Below are positions 17,450 to 24,222 of a stretch of 64,000 nt of DNA, piece after piece. Position numbers and translations under genes: made by a program. The DNA is from Mycobacterium sp. URHD0025. GTDB lineage: Bacteria > Actinomycetota > Actinomycetes > Mycobacteriales > Mycobacteriaceae. The stretch spans positions 61,194 through 125,193 of the forward strand of contig NZ_AUEQ01000019.1 of assembly GCF_000426065.1 (NCBI RefSeq), given 5' to 3'. Position 1 is the stretch's first letter. The number at the start of each line of letters is the position of its first letter. The notes under the pieces are model-generated. The model saw nothing but the letters and a program-made list of their open reading frames with translations. It was not told where the DNA came from and searched no databases.

Positions 17450-18949
17450 TCAGCGCAAGTCGGGGCCTGCCGGATCGGCTGCCCAGACGTTGTCGGCCAC
17501 CCATGGCGAGGCGGCCGCCGCAACCGACCACGCCTGTTCGGCGGGCACGTCGATCACCTCATACCGCTTCTCCCCCGCCGCGGTCGCGGCGATCAGGGTG
17601 GCGACCCCGGCGCGGCGCTGAAACAGCGTCTGCCGCACCGTCCATCCGATGATCCCGGCAGCGTCCAGGTGGTCGCGGCGACGCTCCACGCTGCCGGCGC
17701 GGGCCACCAACCACCCGTCGAGCACCAGGTGGCCCAGCGATCGTGCCCGGTCGGCGGCAAGCAGGCCGGCACATCCGATCAACAGTGCCCACAGGGCCCA
17801 CGCCCACGGCGGCACCCCGACCACCAGCAGCACCGCACCCACGATGAGCGGCAGCGTCAGCGCGCGCGTCCAACGCCGGCGCGTCGCGGCCGGTCCGTGC
17901 GCCATCAGCTGTGCGTCGACGGCGCCGGGCTGGTCGATCAACTCGGCCAGCACTTCCCTGGCGGTGCCCGCAGGGCAGGGCGGCAACAGGAGCGACGCCT
18001 CACCCTCACCACCGACACCGGTCATGACCGCGTCCAGGCGCGCCCCTCCGAACGCGCGCACCAGGAGCGGCTCACGCAGTGAGCCGCCACGCATCCGGCG
18101 CATGTCATAGGTGTGTTCCCGCAGGCGAAGCAGGCCGTGCTGCAGGTGCAGCACGTCGGAATCTCTACGCAGCACCAAATTCCCGTAGGTGAGCAACGAC
18201 CGCAGAACCGACAACACCACGGACGCGACCACCACTGTCCCGACTACCACCACCACGCTGAACAGCACGCCGAGGCGTTCGGCCACCGCGACGCCGGACT
18301 GCGCGAGCTCCGAATCCTCCAGCGCTGCACCGACGCCGGCTTGGTAGATCACTCCGACCGCGGCAGCGATCATGGCCAGGCCGGTGAAACTCAGCGGGCT
18401 GTAGCGCAGCCAGGACGGCTGCCAGCGGGCCAGCTCCCGGCCTGCCGGTGCGTCGGCGACCGGAACCGCGTCGGCCAGCAGGATCGCGCGCAGCCTCGGC
18501 ACCTGCTCCGCCGGGACGGCATCGAGAGCGAACTCGGTGTCGCCCTTGGCCTCCTGGCCGGTGCTGATCCGCAGTACGGTCAGCCCGAGCAGCCGGTGCA
18601 GCAGCCGGGCATCGGTGGATACCGAGCGGATCCGGTTGCGCGGCACCGACAACACCTTGCGTTGCAACAGTCCGGTGCGTAGTCGCACCTCGTCGGCTTC
18701 GATGCGGTAGCTGGTGGTGAACCATCGCGCGAGGCCGACAGCGACGGTCAGGCCGATCGCCGCGAACGTCCACCCGGAGTTGCCGGTCGCCGAGCCCAGC
18801 ACGACCGCGCCGATCAGCAGCGGAATCTGTTGGAGCACTTCATGGACCGGGTGGACCAGCAGCATCCGCGGGCTCAGCCTCTGCCACGGCGGCTCGAGGG
18901 CCGGCTCAGCCGGCTGCGGCCCGATGGCCGGCTCAGCCGGCGGCGTCAC
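17450..18949 (-). CDS. Large bacterial PH-domain membrane protein (YdbT-like)
   Basis: A 499-aa membrane protein with three bPH2 (DUF304) repeats. Each follows hydrophobic helices: repeat 1 FTTSYRIEADEVRLRTGLLQRKVLSVPRNRIRSV (about 70-105), repeat 2 LVLRRDSDVLHLQHGLLRLREHTYDMRRMRG (about 270-300) and a third near LVLDGWLVARAGSVERRRDHLDAAGI. Helix pairs lie near residues 40-65, 195-250 and 365-400. The Pro/Glu-rich N-terminus (MTPPAEPAIGPQPAEP) is low in complexity. Its ATG overlaps the stop of the smaller PH protein by four bases. Such YdbS/YdbT pairs are membrane factors of unknown function, reported in Bacillus to confer resistance to some antimicrobials. Confidence 0.85.
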   Translation of the reverse strand: MTPPAEPAIGPQPAEPALEPPWQRLSPRMLLVHPVHEVLQQIPLLIGAVVLGSATGNSGWTFAAIGLTVAVGLARWFTTSYRIEADEVRLRTGLLQRKVLSVPRNRIRSVSTDARLLHRLLGLTVLRISTGQEAKGDTEFALDAVPAEQVPRLRAILLADAVPVADAPAGRELARWQPSWLRYSPLSFTGLAMIAAAVGVIYQAGVGAALEDSELAQSGVAVAERLGVLFSVVVVVGTVVVASVVLSVLRSLLTYGNLVLRRDSDVLHLQHGLLRLREHTYDMRRMRGGSLREPLLVRAFGGARLDAVMTGVGGEGEASLLLPPCPAGTAREVLAELIDQPGAVDAQLMAHGPAATRRRWTRALTLPLIVGAVLLVVGVPPWAWALWALLIGCAGLLAADRARSLGHLVLDGWLVARAGSVERRRDHLDAAGIIGWTVRQTLFQRRAGVATLIAATAAGEKRYEVIDVPAEQAWSVAAAASPWVADNVWAADPAGPDLR

Positions 18950-19440
18950 GTGGCATCCTGTTCGCCGATCGCCGCGATATCGGTCAGTTGCGCCACCACC
19001 CGCTCGGCCACATCGTCATCGAGCGCCACGATGCGCACGGCGCCAGCCGAGGACGCTGTCGTCACCGTCACGTTGGCCAGGCCGAACAGCCGATCCAGCG
19101 GGCCGCGATAGGTGTCCACGGTCTGCACCCGGGAGATCGGCGCGATGCGGCGTTCCTGCACCAGCCAACCCGTGCGGGTGTACACCGCGGGCGTGCCGGA
19201 GGCGACGTTGATGTCCCAGCGGTGCACGCGGTAGCGCCACATCGGGACGACCAAGACGAAAAGCGCCGCGCCCAGGAGAGTGACGGCCGCGGCCGCGGCG
19301 TGCAGCCACGGCATCCGCTGGTCGAACGCGAGCCAGATCAACTGGGCCACGGCCAGCACCGCCCACGGGATGGCCGCGCTCAACGCCCACACCAATGGCG
19401 CTTTACGGCTCGGCGGCTGCGCCGGATCGACCAATTTCAT
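18946..19440 (-). CDS. Small bacterial PH-domain membrane protein (YdbS-like)
   Basis: A 164-aa protein: two transmembrane helices (about 18-37 and 48-67), then one bPH2 domain YRVHRWDINVASGTPAVYTRTGWLVQERRIAPISRVQTVDTYRGPLDRLFGLA-type, ending with VAERVVAQL. It is coupled at both ends: its stop overlaps the start of the larger PH gene by four bases, and its start overlaps the stop of the HAD lipoprotein gene by four bases. The pair presumably forms one membrane complex. Function is unknown. Confidence 0.85.
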   Translation of the reverse strand: MKLVDPAQPPSRKAPLVWALSAAIPWAVLAVAQLIWLAFDQRMPWLHAAAAAVTLLGAALFVLVVPMWRYRVHRWDINVASGTPAVYTRTGWLVQERRIAPISRVQTVDTYRGPLDRLFGLANVTVTTASSAGAVRIVALDDDVAERVVAQLTDIAAIGEQDAT

Positions 19441-20432
19441 TGGGCGAACACCGTCTTCCAGTCGTTCTTCATGTCGACGACGGTCCAGCCGTTCGGCCCG
19501 GCGGCCTGCAGCGCGGTGACCAGTTTTCCCGAAGACGGTGGGTTGGAGTCGTAGGCATATTCGCGCTCGGCGTCGGTGTGGTGGATCAGCACGCCCAGGC
19601 TGGGCCGGGGGTTGTCCATCGTGGTGTACTCCAGCATCGCCTGGTCACCGTCACTGTTGCCGACGGCGAGGATCGGCCGCCTGCCGATGAATTCGTGGAT
19701 GCCCGAAGGCTTGCCCGCCTTGTCGTCGACGAATACGTAATCCAGGGTCTTGACGAGCACCGGCTTACCGTCCCGCAGTTCGTATTTGGTGGTGCCGGTG
19801 GACCCGACCACCTGCCCGGGCGGGATGCCGTACACCCGCTGGGCGAATACCCGCATGAAGTCGGCTCCGCCACCGGAAACGATGTAGGTACGGAACCCGT
19901 TGTCCCGCAGATAGTTCAGAAGCTGTTGCTGCGGTTCGTAGGTCAGCTGATCGTAGGGCCGGTTGAAACGAGGATGGCGCGCGGTCGCCATCCAGTCGGT
20001 CACCCGCTTGGTGAACTCGTCGGTGGTCATCCCGGAATGGGTGAGCGCGAGCACGTGCAACAAGCCCTCATGCCTCTCGCCGGCGAGCAGGGCCGCCACA
20101 TCACCCTTCAGCGCCGCCTGGACCATGGGGTCGGCGGCCAGCGCCGGCTCGCGCGGCGCCCTGCGCCTGAGCTCGTCGAAGACGAACGCCGCCTGGAACG
20201 GCAGCGGCGCTTCGGCCCACAACGTGCCGTCGTTGTCGAACACCGCGATGCGGTCCTCCGGCGCGACGAAATCGGGCGTGTCCGCGGTGGTGACGCGTGC
20301 GACGTACTCGGTGATCGAATTCTTCGCCGCCGTGTCGTTCCACGCGGACAACGGATCTGCGGCACGGTCGTTCGGTGAACAGCCGGTGATGCACAGCAAA
20401 ATGGTGAGCAGGATCGCCGGCAGGTTGCGCAT
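19437..20432 (-). CDS. HAD-superfamily phosphatase lipoprotein
   Basis: A 331-aa exported protein. The start MRNLPAILLTILLCITGC gives a lipobox (I-T-G-C, Cys18), so it is predicted to be lipid-anchored outside the cytoplasmic membrane. The HAD core has IAVFDNDGTLWAE (DxDGT, nucleophile about residue 62), YIVSGGGADFMR (motif II), a Lys near DGKPVLVK, and LAVGNSDGDQAMLEY (motif IV). It resembles secreted phosphoserine-phosphatase-like acid phosphatases. It is first in a three-gene operon with the two PH-domain genes, with four-base overlaps. A much longer open frame continues upstream but has no coding signs beyond this start. Confidence 0.85.
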   Translation of the reverse strand: MRNLPAILLTILLCITGCSPNDRAADPLSAWNDTAAKNSITEYVARVTTADTPDFVAPEDRIAVFDNDGTLWAEAPLPFQAAFVFDELRRRAPREPALAADPMVQAALKGDVAALLAGERHEGLLHVLALTHSGMTTDEFTKRVTDWMATARHPRFNRPYDQLTYEPQQQLLNYLRDNGFRTYIVSGGGADFMRVFAQRVYGIPPGQVVGSTGTTKYELRDGKPVLVKTLDYVFVDDKAGKPSGIHEFIGRRPILAVGNSDGDQAMLEYTTMDNPRPSLGVLIHHTDAEREYAYDSNPPSSGKLVTALQAAGPNGWTVVDMKNDWKTVFAQ

Positions 20433-20482
20433 GACTCCCACACTGCTATGGCGCCGGGGTGCCGTCCAGCACCCACGTTCCG

Positions 20483-20488
20483 TATGTT
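20483..20488 (+). promoter_or_regulatory. Probable -10, leaderless SDR start
   Basis: TATGTT ends seven bases before the ATG at 20496 and no Shine-Dalgarno precedes that ATG, suggesting a leaderless transcript. The alternative ATG at 20484 lies inside this hexamer, which argues against it. Confidence 0.35.
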
Positions 20489-20495
20489 CAACGCC

Positions 20496-21419
20496 ATGAG
20501 CGCCAATTCCAAGTGGACCGAGGCCGACGTCCCCGATCAGTCCGGCCGGATCGCGATCGTCACCGGCTCCAACACCGGCCTGGGGTACGAGACCGCCCGT
20601 GCGCTCGCCGCCAAGGGCGCGCACGTCGTCGTCGCGGTACGCAACCTGGACAAGGGCCGTCAGGCCGTCGACCGGATCACCGCCGCTGCGCCGAAGGCGG
20701 ACCTCACGCTGCAGCAGCTCGATGTGGGCTCGCTGGACTCGGTCCGCGCCGCTGCCGACGAGCTCAAGGCCGCGTATCCGCGTATCGACCTGCTGATCAA
20801 CAACGCCGGGGTGATGTATCCGCCCAAGCAGACCACTGTCGACGGGTTCGAGCTGCAGTTCGGCACCAACCATCTGGGAGCGTTCGCACTGACCGGCCTG
20901 CTGCTGGATCACGTGCTCCCGGTCGAAGGGTCGCGCGTGGTCGCGGTCGCCAGCGTCGCGCACCGCATCCAGGCCGCCATCCACTTCGACGATCTGCAGT
21001 GGGAACGCAGCTACAACCGGGTCGCCGCGTACGGGCAGTCCAAGCTGTCGAATCTGCTGTTCACCTATGAGTTGCAGCGGCGCCTCGCGGCGAAGAACGA
21101 GCCCACCATCGCGGTGGCCGCCCACCCGGGCCTGTCGAACACCGAACTCATGCGCCACATCCCGGGTACCGGGCTGCCCGGCTACAACCAGCTCGCCGGC
21201 CTGTTCACCAACAGCCCCGCCAAGGGTGCGCTGGCCACCCTGCGGGCCGCCACCGACCCTGCCGTGCGCGGCGGTCAGTACTACGGCCCGTCCGGATTCC
21301 GAGAGATGGTCGGCCATCCGAAGCTCGTGGAATCCAGCAAGCAGTCACACGACGAGGAGCTGCAGCGCCGGCTCTGGACCGTGTCGGAAGAACTGACCGG
21401 CGTGAGCTTCCCGGTGTGA
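20496..21419 (+). CDS. SDR-family oxidoreductase, paralog 2 (Rv0439c-like)
   Basis: A 307-aa SDR with TGSNTGLG (about 20-27), NNAGVMYPP, VASVAHR and YGQSK. The sequence parallels the gene at 10818 along its full length, including FDDLQWERSYN and SEELTGVSFP. Its place immediately before moeA matches M. tuberculosis Rv0439c, which lies between groEL2 and moeA2, so this is the likely ortholog and the 10818 gene the extra copy. Its TGA is followed within three bases by the moeA ATG, so the two may be co-transcribed. The substrate is unknown. Confidence 0.9.
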   Translation: MSANSKWTEADVPDQSGRIAIVTGSNTGLGYETARALAAKGAHVVVAVRNLDKGRQAVDRITAAAPKADLTLQQLDVGSLDSVRAAADELKAAYPRIDLLINNAGVMYPPKQTTVDGFELQFGTNHLGAFALTGLLLDHVLPVEGSRVVAVASVAHRIQAAIHFDDLQWERSYNRVAAYGQSKLSNLLFTYELQRRLAAKNEPTIAVAAHPGLSNTELMRHIPGTGLPGYNQLAGLFTNSPAKGALATLRAATDPAVRGGQYYGPSGFREMVGHPKLVESSKQSHDEELQRRLWTVSEELTGVSFPV

Positions 21420-21421
21420 TC

Positions 21422-22609
21422 ATGCGGACCGTCGAAGAACATCAGGAGATCGTCGCCGGCCTGTTCAAAACCCGTGCATCACAAGATCTTCCACTGAACG
21501 ACACACTCGGCCTGGTGCTCGGCGCCGATGTGGTCGCCCCGCTGTCCCTACCGGGCTTCGACAACTCCGCGATGGACGGATACGCCGTCGTCGCCGACGA
21601 TGTCGCCACTGCCACCGAGGACACGCCCGTGCGGTTGCCGGTCGCCGAGGACATCCCGGCCGGCCGCACCGACCTGCTGACGCTGCGGCCCGGTACGGCG
21701 CACCGCATCATGACCGGAGCGCCGCTGCCGTCCGGTGCCACCGCGGTCGTTCCGGTCGAGGTCACCGACGGCGCGACGGACACTGTCACCATCCGGGCGG
21801 CCGCGCGCGAGGGCCAGCACGTCCGGCGGGCCGGTGAGGACGTCACCGCAGGCAGCACCGTGCTGCGCGCCGGTCAGGTGATCACGCCGGCCGCCCTCGG
21901 ATTGGCCGCGGCGCTGGGGCTGGCCACGCTGCCCGTGTTACCGCCGCAGCGCGTCATGGTGATGTCCACCGGCACCGAGCTCGTGGCACCGGGCACCGAG
22001 CTGCAGCCGGGGCAGATCTACGAGTCGAATGCGGTGATGCTGGCCGCCGCAGTCCGTGACGCCGGCGCTCAGGCCACCATCGCGCCGATGTCCGCCGACG
22101 ACGTCGACGCCTTCCGCGCCGCGCTGGCCGAGCACGCCGTGGATGCGGATCTGATCATCACCACCGGCGGGGTCAGCGCGGGCGCCTACGAGGTGGTCAA
22201 AGACTCGCTGTCGGATCAGGTGGAGTTCGTCAAGGTGGCGATGCAGCCCGGTATGCCTCAGGGCGCGGGCACCGTGAACGGCGTGCCGATCATCACGCTG
22301 CCGGGCAACCCGGTCAGCGCGCTGGTTTCTTTCGAGGTGTTCGTCCGCTCTCCCCTGCGTGCCGCAATGGGTCATGCCGAACCGGACCGGCCGCGGCGCA
22401 CCGCGCAGCTGACCGAGGATCTGACCTCGCCGCGCGGAAAGAGGCAGTTCCGAAGGGGTGTGCTGACCGGGGACACCGTGAGTAGCTACGGTCCTCCGGC
22501 CTCACACCATCTGCGCTGGCTCGCCTCGGCGAACTGTCTGTTGGAGATCGCAGAGGACATCACCGAACTGACGGCGGGGTCGACGGTTCCCGTGTGGGAC
22601 CTGACCTAG
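21422..22609 (+). CDS. moeA: Molybdopterin molybdenumtransferase MoeA
   Basis: A 395-aa enzyme that inserts molybdate into adenylated molybdopterin to give active Moco in the cytoplasm. Seen: LPGFDNSAMDGYAVVADD (the MoeA hallmark, about residues 40-57), RIMTGAPLPSGATAVVPVE, the MoCF-binding region STGTELVAPG, ITTGGVSAGAYEVVKD, and LPGNPVSALVSFEVFV. The C-terminal domain is present (LTEDLTSPRGKRQFRRGV). The ATG 21422 follows the SDR stop by two bases. The position matches M. tuberculosis moeA2 (Rv0438c), upstream of psd and pssA. No other Moco genes lie in the window. Confidence 0.95.
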   Translation: MRTVEEHQEIVAGLFKTRASQDLPLNDTLGLVLGADVVAPLSLPGFDNSAMDGYAVVADDVATATEDTPVRLPVAEDIPAGRTDLLTLRPGTAHRIMTGAPLPSGATAVVPVEVTDGATDTVTIRAAAREGQHVRRAGEDVTAGSTVLRAGQVITPAALGLAAALGLATLPVLPPQRVMVMSTGTELVAPGTELQPGQIYESNAVMLAAAVRDAGAQATIAPMSADDVDAFRAALAEHAVDADLIITTGGVSAGAYEVVKDSLSDQVEFVKVAMQPGMPQGAGTVNGVPIITLPGNPVSALVSFEVFVRSPLRAAMGHAEPDRPRRTAQLTEDLTSPRGKRQFRRGVLTGDTVSSYGPPASHHLRWLASANCLLEIAEDITELTAGSTVPVWDLT

Positions 22610-22631
22610 CTATTCCGATGCCCTGCGCACG

Positions 22632-22637
22632 TAGAAT
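22632..22637 (+). promoter_or_regulatory. Probable -10, leaderless psd start
   Basis: TAGAAT ends seven bases before the psd ATG at 22645, with no ribosome site between. This suggests a leaderless psd-pssA-ATPase transcript starting after moeA. Confidence 0.45.
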
Positions 22638-22644
22638 CCTCCCG

Positions 22645-23343
22645 ATGGCCAGACGCCCCGACCTCCAGTCCGGACCAGAACGCCTTGTGGCGCTGGTGCG
22701 ATCCAGTGTTCCGCCGATGCATTCGGCGGGCCTACCGTTTGTCGGCGCGAGCCTCGCCGTGGCGGCCTTCGGCCGCAAGCACCCCTGGGTGCGGCGGGCC
22801 GGCCTGCTGGCCGCCGGGGCGAACGCGGCGTTCTTCCGCCACCCGCCCCGCGTGGCGCCGACCCGGCCCGGCGTGGTCGTCGCGCCCGCCGACGGGCTGG
22901 TGTGCCTGATCGAGGACGCGGTGCCCCCGGCCGAGCTGGGCCTGCCCGCCGTCCCGCTGCCGCGGGTCAGCATCTTCCTGTCGATCCTCGACGCTCACGT
23001 GCAACGGGCTCCGATCGCCGGTGACGTGGTGGCCGTGCAGCACCGCCCCGGGCGCTTCCATTCGGCCGAGCTCGAGGCCGCGAGCGAGGACAACGAGCGC
23101 AACAGCGTCGTCATCCGCACGCCCGACGGCACCGAGGTCATCGCCGTGCAGATCGCCGGGCTCGTCGCCCGGCGCATCGTGTGCAACGCGCATGTCGGCG
23201 ACAAGCTCGCGATCGGTGAGACCTACGGACTGATCCGGTTCGGCTCCCGGCTGGACACCTACCTCCCCGCCGGTTCGAAACTGCTCGTCAGCCGGGGCCA
23301 GCGGACACTGGCCGGAGAAACCGTTCTGGCGGAACTCCCATGA
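22645..23343 (+). CDS. psd: Phosphatidylserine decarboxylase proenzyme
   Basis: A 232-aa pyruvoyl enzyme that converts phosphatidylserine to phosphatidylethanolamine at the membrane. APADGLVCLIED, PRVSIFLSILDAHVQRAP and HRPGRFHSAEL are the short actinobacterial PSD type. The self-cleavage Gly-Ser that makes the pyruvoyl group is in RFGSRLDTYLP (about residues 200-210), giving beta and alpha chains. The start MARRPDLQSGP fits the 231-residue M. tuberculosis protein; longer in-frame starts overlap moeA. The stop overlaps the pssA ATG (ATGA), so the substrate-making and substrate-using enzymes are translated together. Confidence 0.95.
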   Translation: MARRPDLQSGPERLVALVRSSVPPMHSAGLPFVGASLAVAAFGRKHPWVRRAGLLAAGANAAFFRHPPRVAPTRPGVVVAPADGLVCLIEDAVPPAELGLPAVPLPRVSIFLSILDAHVQRAPIAGDVVAVQHRPGRFHSAELEAASEDNERNSVVIRTPDGTEVIAVQIAGLVARRIVCNAHVGDKLAIGETYGLIRFGSRLDTYLPAGSKLLVSRGQRTLAGETVLAELP

Positions 23344-24221
23344 TCAAGCCGCGCGTGAGGCCCCCGTCGTTGATCAAGGGCCGCATGAAGCCGCCGCCGT
23401 TCACGGTGCGGATGCTGCCGAGTGCCATGACGGTCGCCGCCATCTGCCTGGGCCTCTCGGCAGTCAAGATGGCGCTCGACGGCCGGCCCACCGAATCGAT
23501 GGCGTTCTTGGCCGTTGCCGCGATCCTCGACGCGCTGGACGGCCGGGTGGCCCGCATGCTCAATGCGACCTCCAAGATGGGCGAGGAGATCGACTCGCTG
23601 GCCGATGCGGTGAATTTCGGTGTGGCACCGGCATTCATCATCTACGGCACGCTGCTGTCGCACTCGCGCATCGGGTGGATCGTGGTGCTGCTGTACGCGG
23701 TGTGCATCGTATTGAGGCTCGCCCGGTTCAACGCGCTGCTCGACGTGGACCAGCCTGCGTATGAAAAGGAGTACTTCGTCGGGATGCCCGCGCCCGCCGG
23801 CGCCATCGGTGCGATCGGCCTGCTGGCCGCCAAGATGCAGTTCGGCGAAGGCTGGTGGACCACCGAGTGGGCGGTGTCGATCTGGATGATCGGTGTCTCG
23901 CTTCTGGTGGTCAGCCGGATCCCGATGCGCAAGATCCACACGTTCTCGGTATCGCCGAACATGGTGGCGCCCTTGCTGGCGCTGGTCGCCATCGGCGTCG
24001 CCGCCTCGGTGTTCTACGGCTACATCGTGATCATGGTGATCATCGTGGCCTACGTGATCCACATCCCGTTCGCGGTCCGCACCAAGAAGTGGGTGGCCAG
24101 CCATCCCGAGTCGTGGGACGCCAAGCCGCAGCAGCGCCGCGCCGCCCGGCGTGCGATTCGGCGGGCACAGCCGCACCGGCGGTCGATGGCACGTCTGGGC
24201 CTGCGGAAGCCGGGCCGCTGA
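23340..24221 (+). CDS. pssA: CDP-diacylglycerol-serine O-phosphatidyltransferase
   Basis: A 293-aa integral membrane enzyme that makes phosphatidylserine from CDP-diacylglycerol and serine. The CDP-alcohol phosphotransferase motif D-x2-DG-x2-AR-x8-G-x3-D-x3-D is complete: DALDGRVAR, eight residues, then G-EEI-D-SLA-D (about residues 62-86). About eight hydrophobic helices follow, and the basic tail (RRAARRAIRRAQPHRRSMARLGLRKPGR) is as in M. tuberculosis PssA. It is coupled to psd by ATGA and followed after one base by the ATPase gene. Confidence 0.95.
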   Translation: MIKPRVRPPSLIKGRMKPPPFTVRMLPSAMTVAAICLGLSAVKMALDGRPTESMAFLAVAAILDALDGRVARMLNATSKMGEEIDSLADAVNFGVAPAFIIYGTLLSHSRIGWIVVLLYAVCIVLRLARFNALLDVDQPAYEKEYFVGMPAPAGAIGAIGLLAAKMQFGEGWWTTEWAVSIWMIGVSLLVVSRIPMRKIHTFSVSPNMVAPLLALVAIGVAASVFYGYIVIMVIIVAYVIHIPFAVRTKKWVASHPESWDAKPQQRRAARRAIRRAQPHRRSMARLGLRKPGR

Positions 24222-24222
24222 C

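Noticed and set aside
20433..21317. Upstream extension of the HAD lipoprotein frame
   Set aside because: It is antisense to the SDR gene. The lipoprotein signal peptide beginning at 20432 fixes the real start.
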